From: an uncultured Parabacteroides sp.
Lineage (GTDB): Bacteria > Bacteroidota > Bacteroidia > Bacteroidales > Tannerellaceae
NCBI RefSeq assembly: GCF_947855115.1
Contig: NZ_CANTZW010000005.1
Location: 1 to 64,000, forward strand
Reading direction: 5' to 3'
Length of the DNA stretch: 64,000 bases
Made by a program: the position numbers and the translations under genes. How positions within the stretch are numbered: position 1 is the first letter of the stretch; each line of letters begins with the position of its first letter. This document shows positions 26,884-35,692 of the stretch, one piece after another. A model generated the notes under the pieces. That model made no database searches. It was not told the DNA's origin and saw nothing but the letters and a program-made list of their open reading frames with translations.

Positions 26884-28593
26884 ATGAAGTTATTTATATA
26901 TATACTATTAACTTCCTTGACTTTCCTTATGGTAGAATGCCAAAATGAATCTGAGGAAACCTGTTTGATCAATCGAGCGGAACACCTGTTTGATGCTTAT
27001 CCGGATAGCGCAATCACCACATTGGATTCCATTCCGCTTCCGGAAGAGTTGAGTCCCCATCTGATAGCCCGTTGGTGTATGTTGTACGCACGTGCCGCCG
27101 ATAAAATAGAGGATGAAATGCCTTATACGAACCAGCTTGAGATTGCCTTGAAATACTATCAAAAGAAAAAGATGCGGAAAGAAGAGGTTGAAATCGGCCT
27201 TTATCTGGGGCGTTCGTATGTGGAGGATAAGGAGTACGAGAAGGCAATGAAGGCTTACTCCGATGCGCTTGAGGTAGCGTTGGCGATTAAGGATTATAAT
27301 CGTGCCGGGTATATTTGTAGTTATATGGGGGATTTGTATGAGGTGGATCTTCGTTATATATTAGCCGCGGAAAAATATAAGGAGAGCAGGAAGTATTTCC
27401 ATTTAGCAAATAATATCGTGAGCTATGTACGTACGTTCGTGAATGAGGCCCATAGTTACTCAATAGCAGATTCGTCTTATCTAGCCCTTGCTTCATTGAA
27501 ACAAGCCGAAATGATTATGGATTCATTAAATGTTGAAGAGGTAAGGTCTTATGTATATAACGGTTTAGGTAATATATATAATGATTTGGGAGATTATGAT
27601 TTAGCGGAATATTATATTTTACGATGTATAGAACCAAATCTAAAAGAGGTAGCTTCAGATTATTTGGTGTTGGTTGATATCGAGGAAAAACGTGGTAACT
27701 TGAAGAAGGCTGAGCAGTATTTGAGAAAGGCCAGTGAGGTGTCTGCTGATAATGAGTTGGTTCCGATTACTATAACTTATTATAATTATGTAATAAATAA
27801 GAAACAAGATAATTTGAAAAATGCTTTAAACTTTTATGAAAAATATGTAGCAACAGAAGATTCCCTTATGAATGTAAGTAAATCCGTCGATATATATGAT
27901 ACTGAACAAAAGTATGAACATTTAAAATTGCATAATGAAAATATAAGATTACTATTAAAGGGGCAAAGGAATTATATTTTTATATTGATATTGTTATTTC
28001 TATGTGCTTTACTTATTATTATCTATTTAGCTACAATAAGAAGGAAAAATCGTTCACTTTTAAAACAACAAGAAAAAATTAATACTTTGAATCAAAGCAT
28101 ATATCAATTATATGCGGAACTTCGGGGAAAGAGTGATGAATTGATCCAACTACAAAATGCTCAGTATTCTTCGGTAAAAATGCAAGTGGAATATAAAAAT
28201 GTGAAGAAAGAGGTAGATAGTTTGAGATCTCGATTATTCGAATTAAGAGAATCTAAAATTCTCAATAGTAATTTAGCTAAAAAAATAAAGAAAATATCCC
28301 AAACTGTACAGCCTAATAATTCTGAAGTACCCGTTTCCGAAAAAATGTGGATTGATATTGAGGTTTTGATGATGGAAGTTTATCCTAGTGTTATAAAGGT
28401 ACTTAGGGATGCTAGCTTGTCAGCATCGGAAATGCATCTTTGTTTCCTTACATTATTTAAGCTTGATTCAACAGCTATATCTATCCTTTTAAATATTATT
28501 CCTACTTCCGTTGATCGTACACGCTTGCGAGTACGGAAGAAATTAAACTGGGAAGGCAAACAAGGACTGTATGAATCTCTTGTTAATATTTAG
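26884..28593 (+). CDS. TPR membrane protein with C-terminal helix-turn-helix-like region
   Basis: The protein is 569 residues long. A signal sequence with a possible lipobox (FLMVEC) is followed by about eight TPR-like helix pairs to residue 340 (for example GLYLGRSYVEDKEYEKAMKAYSDAL), one transmembrane helix (about 362-383, YIFILILLFLCALLIIIYLA), a coiled coil (about 390-470), and a C-terminal region with SASEMHLCFLTLFKLDSTAISILLNIIPTSV then RTRLRVRKKLNW, which resembles a LuxR/GerE-type helix-turn-helix. This layout is common in Bacteroidota membrane-bound regulators, whose periplasmic TPRs may sense a signal. The targets are unknown; the barrel gene downstream is a candidate. Base composition shifts to A+T-rich in the second half. 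Confidence 0.75.
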   Translation: MKLFIYILLTSLTFLMVECQNESEETCLINRAEHLFDAYPDSAITTLDSIPLPEELSPHLIARWCMLYARAADKIEDEMPYTNQLEIALKYYQKKKMRKEEVEIGLYLGRSYVEDKEYEKAMKAYSDALEVALAIKDYNRAGYICSYMGDLYEVDLRYILAAEKYKESRKYFHLANNIVSYVRTFVNEAHSYSIADSSYLALASLKQAEMIMDSLNVEEVRSYVYNGLGNIYNDLGDYDLAEYYILRCIEPNLKEVASDYLVLVDIEEKRGNLKKAEQYLRKASEVSADNELVPITITYYNYVINKKQDNLKNALNFYEKYVATEDSLMNVSKSVDIYDTEQKYEHLKLHNENIRLLLKGQRNYIFILILLFLCALLIIIYLATIRRKNRSLLKQQEKINTLNQSIYQLYAELRGKSDELIQLQNAQYSSVKMQVEYKNVKKEVDSLRSRLFELRESKILNSNLAKKIKKISQTVQPNNSEVPVSEKMWIDIEVLMMEVYPSVIKVLRDASLSASEMHLCFLTLFKLDSTAISILLNIIPTSVDRTRLRVRKKLNWEGKQGLYESLVNI

Positions 28594-28775
28594 TATGTAA
28601 TAAACCTTCATTTAAGGGGCTCTACGATTGTTTGTCTATGTATTTGTTTTTATAGTCCTTGATTATCATGTGTTTACGGTTTTACTTTGTCTATGTGGAT
28701 TACATAATTTAATCCCTTTATGTCATATATAGTCTCTAGATTTGCAACCGTAAACATAACGAAAAAAGAGAGATT

Positions 28776-29402
28776 ATGAAAAATGTTTTATTTTTACTGT
28801 TATTGGTTTCTACTTCTACTTTCGCCCAAATTGAGCATGGTGTATTAGTTGGTATCGGTGCCGGATTCCCTTTGCAAGATAGTTGGAAACAAACTACTTG
28901 GGGTGACGAGTCAAATTGGTCTTATCGGCACGATTATAAGCTGAATAGTATGATCGGTTATCGTTTCCGATTCCTTCCGGAACAGAAATTCTTCTATGAC
29001 TTGGATATGACGATGGGATTTCAAAAGATGGAAACGACGAAGCATTTTCCTTATTATGAAAGTATAGAGGATGGCATATATTTTTCTAAGAAAACAGATG
29101 TTTTCGATGAGTTTGTGATGCCAATTTCCATAGCTGCCAGTTGGAATTGGCGTTTTACCAAGAAATTCCATTTGGGTGTAGGTATCGCTCCTACGCTTTA
29201 TGTACAGTCACAGGCCGTGTTTGATTTGTCCGTGGTGGCGAAGGTAGGGTATCGTTTGAGCAAGCGTTGCGAGTTCGGCCTTTCTTATCAATATGGCTGT
29301 TTCGACACCTTGAAGCATTTCAATGACGGACCGGCTAATGGCCGTCGTGGACATCTTTCGGATTTGATGCTATCCGTATATATTCCTTTTGTCACCAAGT
29401 AG
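28776..29402 (+). CDS. Small outer-membrane beta-barrel protein
   Basis: This 208-residue protein has a signal peptide (MKNVLFLLLLVSTSTFA) and a strand-rich mature part with repeated aromatic-girdle residues (GYRFRFLPEQKFFYDLDMTMGF, ISIAASWNWRFTKKFHLGVG). This fits an OmpW/OmpX-like eight-strand barrel, although the sequence family was not recognised. It lies 182 bases after the TPR regulator on the same strand and is followed by a strong terminator. It may be that regulator's target; this rests on position only. Confidence 0.65.
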   Translation: MKNVLFLLLLVSTSTFAQIEHGVLVGIGAGFPLQDSWKQTTWGDESNWSYRHDYKLNSMIGYRFRFLPEQKFFYDLDMTMGFQKMETTKHFPYYESIEDGIYFSKKTDVFDEFVMPISIAASWNWRFTKKFHLGVGIAPTLYVQSQAVFDLSVVAKVGYRLSKRCEFGLSYQYGCFDTLKHFNDGPANGRRGHLSDLMLSVYIPFVTK

Positions 29403-29412
29403 AGGAGTACAT

Positions 29413-29457
29413 AAAAAAGCTATACGTAGAGACGGATTTCTATGTATGGCTTTTTTT
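29413..29457 (+). terminator. Rho-independent terminator after the barrel gene
   Basis: Arms 29413-29430 and 29439-29457 pair over about 18 bp with G-U pairs and end in seven T. The non-Watson-Crick positions pair only in plus-strand RNA. Confidence 0.8.
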
Positions 29458-29553
29458 CTTGAGTTTTTTATTAGTGGGGCCGTTTCTTTCGTGATTAAGA
29501 CCTATCTTTGACAAGCTATCCAATAGTGGATACCGAATCAGGATCAATTGACT

Positions 29554-30594
29554 ATGAAAACAAAAAAAGAACAGGAGTTTATGAAAGAGATGCAAGACAG
29601 ATATATCCGTTTCGATTGGGCTATTAAACGTTTGCTTCGTCAGAAAGCAAATTTCGATGTGCTCGAGGGATTTCTCACCGTTTTCCTCGGGGAGAAAATC
29701 ACGATCGTGGAGCTATTGGAGAGTGAGGGAAACCAATTGTCGGTTGATGATAAATTCAACCGGGTGGACATCAAGGCTTTGAATAGCAAAGGCGAGATTA
29801 TTATCATAGAGATACAGAATACCCGCGAGCTTTATTACCTCGAACGTATCCTCTACGGCGTGGCGAAGGCGATCACCGAGCATATCCATTTGGGGGACGC
29901 TTACTACAAGGTGAAGAAAATTTATTCGATCAGTATCCTTTATTTCGATATCGGTATCGGTCAGGATTATCTGTATCATGGCCAAAACCAGTTCATAGGC
30001 GTACACTCGAAAGACCGGTTGCTGGTGAATACCAAGGAACGGGACGCTATCGTCTGTCGTTTGCCCTCCGAGATCTTCCCTGAATATATCCTGATCCGTG
30101 TGAACGAGTTCAATAAAGCGGCCGTTACACCCTTGGAGGAATGGATGGATTACCTCAAGGATGGTCGTATCCGTCCCGACAGCACGGCTCCCGGACTGGG
30201 TGAGGCACGCGAGAAATTGAAATACTATTCCATGCCCCCTTCCGAGCGCCACGCTTACGATGAGCACTTAAACGCTATCATGATCCAAAACGACGTGCTT
30301 GATTCCGCGAAACTTGAGGGACGTATTGAGGGATTGGCCGAAGGTAAGGAGGAAGGAAGGATAGAAGGTAGAATGGAAGGAAGAGTGGAAGGTAGAATGG
30401 AGGGGAAGATAGAAGGGAAAAAGGAAGGCTTGGAGGAGGGCCGTAAAGAAGGTAGAGCTAAAGGTAAAGAAGAGGGCCTGGAAAAGGGTCGGGAGGAGAA
30501 TAATAAAGCGAATGCCCGAAAAATGAGAGCTTTAGGTATAGACTCCGAAATTATCCGGCAAGTCACTGGTCTTGAACCGGGAGGATATGACTGA
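29554..30594 (+). CDS. PD-(D/E)XK nuclease family protein (Rpn/transposase-like)
   Basis: This protein of about 346 residues belongs to the PD-(D/E)XK 'Rpn recombination-promoting nuclease/putative transposase' group. The nuclease core is at residues about 60-90: NRVDIKALNSKGEIIIIEIQ, with Asp and the Glu-x-Gln pair typical of this branch. Further marks are ILYGVAKAITEHI and YSISILYFDIG. The C-terminus (about 255-325) is a low-complexity run of EGR/EGK/MEGR units, a common feature of this family that probably forms a charged helix. Members are widespread and their cellular role is unsettled (DNA cleavage/RecA-independent recombination in E. coli RpnA). ATG 29554 is chosen over TTG 29548. Confidence 0.85.
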   Translation: MKTKKEQEFMKEMQDRYIRFDWAIKRLLRQKANFDVLEGFLTVFLGEKITIVELLESEGNQLSVDDKFNRVDIKALNSKGEIIIIEIQNTRELYYLERILYGVAKAITEHIHLGDAYYKVKKIYSISILYFDIGIGQDYLYHGQNQFIGVHSKDRLLVNTKERDAIVCRLPSEIFPEYILIRVNEFNKAAVTPLEEWMDYLKDGRIRPDSTAPGLGEAREKLKYYSMPPSERHAYDEHLNAIMIQNDVLDSAKLEGRIEGLAEGKEEGRIEGRMEGRVEGRMEGKIEGKKEGLEEGRKEGRAKGKEEGLEKGREENNKANARKMRALGIDSEIIRQVTGLEPGGYD

Positions 30595-30647
30595 ATTTCT
30601 TCGTAAATTTGTGATTCTTTAAGCATATCTTATAGTAAGGATCGAAT

Positions 30648-31925
30648 ATGAAAATGACTGAAAAGGAGGTTGGTGCACCGAACGAACTACGGGTTTTGTC
30701 CCTGTTCTCCGGATGTGGGGGCATGGATTTAGGGTTTGAGGGGGATTTTATATGTCATCGTAAATCTATATCTCCTCAGAGTTCGTGGATTCAAGAGGTT
30801 ATCGATGAGCGTTGGGTCCGTTTACGGAGGAATCGTTTTCGAACGGTCTTTGCGAATGATATATTGAAAGAGGCACAAACCGCTTGGCTTCAATATATGG
30901 ATCGATTCGGATATGATAAAAACGTTTATAATACAAGGAGTATCGTAGACTTGGTGAAGGAACATCGAGCGGGGAAAAAAGTCTTTCCTCGAAATATAGA
31001 TGTCGTCACGGGAGGTTTTCCTTGTCAGGATTTCAGTGTCTCCGGTAAGCGTTTGGGATTTGAGTCGAATAAGGATCATACCGGTAAATTGCGTGAGGAC
31101 GATGAGGCCTCGGAAGAGACGAGGGGTAAACTTTACTATTGGATGAAGCAGGTGATAGACATTACGAGGCCCAAGATATTTATCGCCGAGAACGTGAAGG
31201 GACTGGTGAATCTGGGAGACGTGAAAAATATTATCCAGAGAGATTTCTCTCATGCGGCCGGGGATGGATATATTGTTTTAGATCCTCAAGTTTTACATGC
31301 GGGCAATTATGGGGTTCCAGAGTCTAGGGAACGTGTGATTTTTATCGGGATACGTAAGTCCGTTTTAAAAGTTAAGGCATTGAAGGCACTTCAAGAAGAG
31401 AAAGTTCCCGAAGCTTACAACCCATATCCAAGCCCGACACATGCCTGTACCATAGAAGATAAGAAACTGTTGCCGCCGGTCGTTTGCCGGGATGTGTTTG
31501 TCGGATTGGAGGAACCGGATACGACAGACGATCCATCCCAGAGATATTATTCGCAGGCGAAATATATGGGAGCTCATTGTCAAGGTCAAAAGGAGATCGC
31601 GTTGGATAATATTGGCCCGACGATTCGTTCCGAGCATCATGGAAACGTGGAATACCGTCGTTTATCCCAAGAACATGGGGGGATTATTGCGGAAGAATTA
31701 GAAGCGGGTTTACAAGAACGCCGCTTAACCCCTCGGGAATGTGCTTTGATACAGACGTTCCCGCCGGATTATACGTTTGTCTCCTTTAAAAAGAACAGCA
31801 CACGTTTTGAGCTGAGTGCCTCAGGCGCTTATAAGGTGATCGGTAACGCGGTTCCTCCGGTATTAGCGTATCATATAGCGAACCGTATACAGGCTTTATG
31901 GCCGTTGTATTTTAAAAAAAGATAG
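30648..31925 (+). CDS. DNA (cytosine-5-)-methyltransferase
   Basis: This 425-residue enzyme has all major C5-methylase motifs in order. They are I (SLFSGCGGMDLGFE, residues about 18-31), IV (GGFPCQDFSVSGKR, catalytic Cys126), VI (FIAENVKG), VIII (NYGVPESRERVIFIGI), IX (RRLTPRECALIQTFP) and X (GAYKVIGNAVPPVLAYHIA). An insertion between motifs I and IV (RWVRLRRNRFRTVFANDILK) is longer than in the smallest enzymes. The target-recognition region lies between VIII and IX; its specificity is unknown. No restriction endonuclease gene is recognisable next to it, so it appears orphan. It could act in epigenetic control or as protection against foreign restriction. Confidence 0.93.
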   Translation: MKMTEKEVGAPNELRVLSLFSGCGGMDLGFEGDFICHRKSISPQSSWIQEVIDERWVRLRRNRFRTVFANDILKEAQTAWLQYMDRFGYDKNVYNTRSIVDLVKEHRAGKKVFPRNIDVVTGGFPCQDFSVSGKRLGFESNKDHTGKLREDDEASEETRGKLYYWMKQVIDITRPKIFIAENVKGLVNLGDVKNIIQRDFSHAAGDGYIVLDPQVLHAGNYGVPESRERVIFIGIRKSVLKVKALKALQEEKVPEAYNPYPSPTHACTIEDKKLLPPVVCRDVFVGLEEPDTTDDPSQRYYSQAKYMGAHCQGQKEIALDNIGPTIRSEHHGNVEYRRLSQEHGGIIAEELEAGLQERRLTPRECALIQTFPPDYTFVSFKKNSTRFELSASGAYKVIGNAVPPVLAYHIANRIQALWPLYFKKR

Positions 31926-32140
31926 TTTCTCAATAGTGATTATCTAGACTTGGGTATATCAGGGTTCTGCCCGGAACTTATGTTGCCCGACCGGTATGAG
32001 GTCTGGCTTAATGATATTTGAAAACGTGTTCATCAATTAAGACCTTATTTGTAAAATATCTTTTCTTCTCGATCGTCTCCCTAAATAGAAGGACATGTCT
32101 GACTCGAGAATGAAGTTTTATAATTAAAAGAGAAGAAAAG

Positions 32141-32293
32141 ATGTTTTGGCATAAAAGGAAAGAGATACTCTCTTTGGAGATAGCCTCATACGATTGTAAG
32201 GGATGTGGGAGTTGCGTTGATAAATGCAGACGCAATGTGTTGAGGATGATTGATAACGGACACTGCCTACTGGTTTCCAGATATGTCCTATAA
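32141..32293 (+). pseudogene. Truncated 4Fe-4S ferredoxin-type gene head
   Basis: ATG 32141 opens 50 codons: MFWHKRKEILSLEIASYDCK, then a CxxCxxCxxxC iron-sulfur motif (residues 19-29), then RRNVLRMIDNGHC. One cluster motif followed by what looks like the start of a second half is typical of small two-cluster ferredoxins, but the frame stops at 32293 inside text that belongs to another gene. It is probably a gene head cut by a deletion. A functional single-cluster peptide cannot be excluded. Confidence 0.55.
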
Positions 32294-32456
32294 GCAAGGG
32301 GAAGATTCGGAAGGAAGGTTTATAAAGGAAATCTCCGAGGCGACGGATGTTCCCGTGAATACGCTTCTGTCTAGAAAAAGATACGCTGTACCGCATTTCC
32401 GCAAGCGGCTTAACGACTTGTATACCGAATTAGTGGGCGATAGAGGAGATGGTTGA
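32250..32456 (+). pseudogene. ECF sigma-factor tail fragment (region 4)
   Basis: This frame overlaps the ferredoxin stub. It reads GRFIKEISEATDVPVNTLLS, then RKRYAVPHFRKRLNDLYTEL: the helix-turn-helix of sigma region 4 in ECF sigma factors of Bacteroidota. Region 2 and a start codon are absent; the first possible initiator is TTG 32250. The fragment appears to be the 3' end of a lost gene, joined to the ferredoxin head near 32250-32300. Confidence 0.6.
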
Positions 32457-32517
32457 TTGTTCGTCTTTAAGTAAAGGCTTGGTGGGATTCTCCCGTTAAC
32501 AGATCGAAAAAAAATAG

Positions 32518-32525
32518 TACCTTTG
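32518..32525 (+). promoter_or_regulatory. -7 promoter element (TACCTTTG) for mutS
   Basis: This TAnnTTTG match lies 39 bases before the GTG start of mutS. Confidence 0.6.
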
Positions 32526-32564
32526 TGCGGATAATATTGTAAATGCATTTAAAAGAGTACTATC

Positions 32565-35177
32565 GTGGCAAAAGTTGTGGAAACCCCTTTGATGAAGCAG
32601 TATTTCGATATAAAAGCGAAGCATCCGGACGCTATCCTTTTATTCCGGGTGGGAGACTTTTACGAGATGTATGGAGAAGACGCCGTGGTTGGCGCGGAAA
32701 TATTGGGTATCGTACAGACCAAACGTGCGAATGGCGTAGGTCAGCATGTCGAGATGGCGGGATTTCCACATCATGCGTTAGATTCTTATTTGCCGAAACT
32801 GGTGCGGGCCGGTAAGCGCGTGGCCATTTGCGACCAGTTGGAAGATCCCAAGCTGACCAAGAAGCTGGTGAAGCGGGGGATTACGGAATTAGTGACTCCC
32901 GGTGTTTCCATCAACGACAATATACTGAATCATAAGGAGAACAACTTCTTGGCGTCTATCCATTTCGCCAAGGAGGTATGCGGTATCTCTTTATTGGATA
33001 TCTCTACCGGCGAGTTTATGACGGCAGAGGGTTCTATCGATTATATCGACAAATTGCTCAATAACTTTTCCCCGAAGGAGGTCTTGATCGAACGGGGGAA
33101 CAAGAAGCGTTTCGAGGAAGCCTTCGGGCCTCGTTTCTTTATCTTTGAGTTGGATGACTGGATCTTTACGACCTCGGCTGCCGAGGATCGTCTGTTGAAG
33201 CATTTCGAGACGAAGAACCTGAAAGGTTTCGGTGTGCAACACCTGAAGTTGGGTATTATCGCCTCCGGGGCTATCTTGTATTATCTGGATCAAACCCAGC
33301 ATACGCATATTTCCCATATCACCGCTTTATCCCGTATAGAGGAAGACCGGTACGTTCGCTTGGATAAGTTTACGGTACGTAGCCTGGAATTGGTCAATAC
33401 GATGAACGAGGAGGGTACCAGCTTGCTGGATGTGATTGATAAGACGATCTCTCCGATGGGGTCCCGTATGCTTCGCCGGTGGGTATTGTTCCCGCTAAAG
33501 GATGTGAAACCGATCCAGGAACGCCAGGAAGCCGTGGATTACTTTTTCCGCGAGCCGGAGACGAAAGAGTTGCTGGATATGCACTTGGAGCAGATCGGTG
33601 ACTTGGAGCGTATCATTTCCAAGGTAGCAGTCGGTCGCGTATCTCCTCGCGAGGTAGTTCAGCTAAAGGTTGCGCTTCGTGCGATCGAGCCGATCAAGGA
33701 GGCTTGTATGGCGAGCGAGGAGCCTAGCTTGTGCCGGATAGGGGAACAACTGAATACCTGTGCCTTGATCCGCGACCGGATCGAGAAGGAGATTAATAAC
33801 GATCCTCCTTCTCTGGTGAATAAGGGAGGGATTATCGCGAAGGGTGTCAATGAGGAATTAGACGATTTGCGTGCCATTGCCTATTCCGGCAAGGATTATC
33901 TATTGAAGGTACAGCAACGTGAGATTGAGCAGACAGGTATCCCAAGCTTGAAGATCGCTTTCAACAATGTTTTCGGCTATTATATAGAGGTGCGTAATAC
34001 CCATAAGGATAAGGTTCCGGCGAATTGGATCCGTAAGCAGACTTTGGTGAATGCCGAGCGTTATATTACCGAGGAGTTGAAGGAATACGAGGAGAAGATA
34101 TTGGGGGCGGAAGAAAAGATCCTTGCCTTGGAGACTCGTCTTTTCAATGAGTTGGTATTGGCCTTGACGGAATATATCCCGCCTATCCAGATGAACGCGA
34201 ACCTGATCGGGCGTATCGATTGCCTTTTGTCTTTCGCCAAGGCCGCGGAGGCGAATAAATACATCCGTCCGATAGTCAGCGATTCCGATGTGATCGATAT
34301 AAAAGGAGGTCGCCATCCGGTGATCGAGAAGCAATTGCCCTTGGGCGAATCTTATATCGCCAACGATGTCTATCTGGATGACGAGAAGCAGCAGATCATC
34401 ATTATCACAGGCCCGAATATGGCCGGTAAATCCGCTTTGTTGCGCCAGACGGCCTTGATTACGCTGATGGCGCAAATCGGTTGCTTCGTTCCGGCCGAGA
34501 GTGCTCATATCGGTATCGTGGATAAGATATTTACCCGCGTGGGTGCCTCGGATAATATCTCGGTGGGCGAGTCTACCTTCATGGTGGAGATGAACGAGGC
34601 TTCCGATATATTGAATAATATGACTTCACGGAGTTTGGTGCTTTTCGACGAGTTGGGCCGGGGTACCAGTACGTACGATGGCATATCTATCGCCTGGGCG
34701 ATCGTGGAATATATCCATGAGCACCCTAACGCGAAGGCAAAGACGCTGTTTGCCACCCATTATCATGAGTTGAATGAGATGGAACGTTCTTTCAAGCGGA
34801 TCAAGAATTATAACGTATCGGTCAAGGAGGTAGGGAATAAGGTGATATTCCTGAGAAAGCTGGTGCCGGGAGGGAGCGAGCATAGCTTTGGTATCCATGT
34901 GGCGAAAATGGCCGGTATGCCTAAGAGTATCGTGAAACGTTCGAACGAGATCTTGAAACAACTGGAATCCGAGAATCGTCAGGAAGGTATTACGGGTAAA
35001 CCTGTAAAAACGATAGCCTCTGCCGCTGAGGGGTATCAACTGAGCTTTTTCCAGTTGGATGACCCGGTATTGAGCCAGGTGCGAGATGAGATCAAGAACT
35101 TGGACGTGAATAATCTTACCCCCTTGGAAGCTTTGAACAAACTGAGTGAGATCAAGCGGATTATTACTGGAAAATAG
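32565..35177 (+). CDS. mutS: DNA mismatch repair ATPase MutS
   Basis: This 870-residue mismatch sensor starts with GTG (no in-frame ATG upstream; ATG 32543 is in another frame). The mismatch-binding Phe-x-Glu lies in [12 protein letters not shown] (residues about 27-38). The Walker A motif is [13 protein letters not shown] at about 616, and [12 protein letters not shown] is Walker B/signature at about 690. The [11 protein letters not shown] motif and a C-terminal dimerisation tail follow. The length and domain order are those of canonical MutS1 rather than MutS2. It acts with MutL, which is not in this window. Confidence 0.97.
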   Translation: MAKVVETPLMKQYFDIKAKHPDAILLFRVGDFYEMYGEDAVVGAEILGIVQTKRANGVGQHVEMAGFPHHALDSYLPKLVRAGKRVAICDQLEDPKLTKKLVKRGITELVTPGVSINDNILNHKENNFLASIHFAKEVCGISLLDISTGEFMTAEGSIDYIDKLLNNFSPKEVLIERGNKKRFEEAFGPRFFIFELDDWIFTTSAAEDRLLKHFETKNLKGFGVQHLKLGIIASGAILYYLDQTQHTHISHITALSRIEEDRYVRLDKFTVRSLELVNTMNEEGTSLLDVIDKTISPMGSRMLRRWVLFPLKDVKPIQERQEAVDYFFREPETKELLDMHLEQIGDLERIISKVAVGRVSPREVVQLKVALRAIEPIKEACMASEEPSLCRIGEQLNTCALIRDRIEKEINNDPPSLVNKGGIIAKGVNEELDDLRAIAYSGKDYLLKVQQREIEQTGIPSLKIAFNNVFGYYIEVRNTHKDKVPANWIRKQTLVNAERYITEELKEYEEKILGAEEKILALETRLFNELVLALTEYIPPIQMNANLIGRIDCLLSFAKAAEANKYIRPIVSDSDVIDIKGGRHPVIEKQLPLGESYIANDVYLDDEKQQIIIITGPNMAGKSALLRQTALITLMAQIGCFVPAESAHIGIVDKIFTRVGASDNISVGESTFMVEMNEASDILNNMTSRSLVLFDELGRGTSTYDGISIAWAIVEYIHEHPNAKAKTLFATHYHELNEMERSFKRIKNYNVSVKEVGNKVIFLRKLVPGGSEHSFGIHVAKMAGMPKSIVKRSNEILKQLESENRQEGITGKPVKTIASAAEGYQLSFFQLDDPVLSQVRDEIKNLDVNNLTPLEALNKLSEIKRIITGK

Positions 35178-35233
35178 TGTGTGGTACAACGGATGGTGTC
35201 GTGTTTCTATGATACCTATTCTAAGTTCGCTAT

Positions 35234-35289
35234 AATGCTCGTCGTAAGTATCTTATAATGCCTGTCATAAGGTGCTTACGATGGGCATT
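35234..35289 (+). other. 25-bp RNA hairpin downstream of mutS
   Basis: Arms 35234-35256 and 35267-35289 pair along their full 23 bases in plus-strand RNA, with four G-U pairs; in minus-strand RNA those positions would be A-C mismatches. Two more pairs extend the base. No T-run follows, so it is not a classical terminator, but it may protect the mutS 3' end or be part of a structured RNA. Confidence 0.6.
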
Positions 35290-35302
35290 GTTATTATTCG
35301 TT

Positions 35303-35677
35303 GGTCTCGCTTGTGATTTCCTGTGTGCCGTGAGACCTGATCTCTTTGTATTTCCAAGGAATATAAGGTTGTAATTTAAACGGGTCTCGTCCTGGTGATA
35401 GTCAAATAGAAGAATGTTCTTGGCGTTAAGTCGGGAGGGAATGGCCATCCCGGACGTGAAAGATATTTGGACGAGACCCGTTGTTTCTCTTGTTGCAAGA
35501 GAATATATAGAGTCGGCTGAATGGTAGGCACATCATACGGGTAGTGGCGTATGATGGCCGGATTCGCCGGAATGATAAAAGTTATCGGTACTCTCGGTGT
35601 AGTGGCCGGTGGCAAGCGGGCTGAGGCTTGCCACGGCGTTACACCTTGATAGCCATGATGTGAGAACTTACATGGCT
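35303..35677. repeat. Cluster of six further inverted repeats (structured-RNA candidate)
   Basis: No gene lies between mutS and the fimbrillin gene. Inverted repeats occur at: 35303-35308/35332-35337 (GGTCTC); 35379-35392/35469-35482 (14 bp, AACGGGTCTCGTCC, enclosing a GGGA-ATGGCCAT-CCC hairpin); 35485-35492/35496-35503 (TTCTCTTG, 3-base loop); 35531-35539/35548-35556 (CATCATACG); 35596-35645 (GGTGTA/TACACC outside, GTGGCAAGC/GCTTGCCAC inside); and 35651-35657/35671-35677 (AGCCATG). The shared word GGTCTC would let the first two switch partners. No known RNA family was recognised. Confidence 0.55.
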
Positions 35678-35692
35678 TTGCCAATCAATCCA

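Noticed and set aside
30331..30490. Possible CRISPR-like repetition
   Set aside because: The repeats are short in-frame codon repeats of a coding tail with no spacers; no CRISPR array or cas gene was seen anywhere in the window.
30255..30626. Minus-strand frame rich in Pro and Ser
   Set aside because: It is produced by the EGR repeat of the PD-(D/E)XK gene read backwards; low-complexity artefact.
33900..34508. Antisense frames in mutS (also 32991-33317 and 34626-35189)
   Set aside because: They are shadows of mutS, whose catalytic motifs are intact in the plus frame.
35178..35692. RNase P RNA, tmRNA, tRNA or group II intron in the hairpin cluster
   Set aside because: No conserved core words of these RNAs were found. 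It is left as an unassigned structured region.
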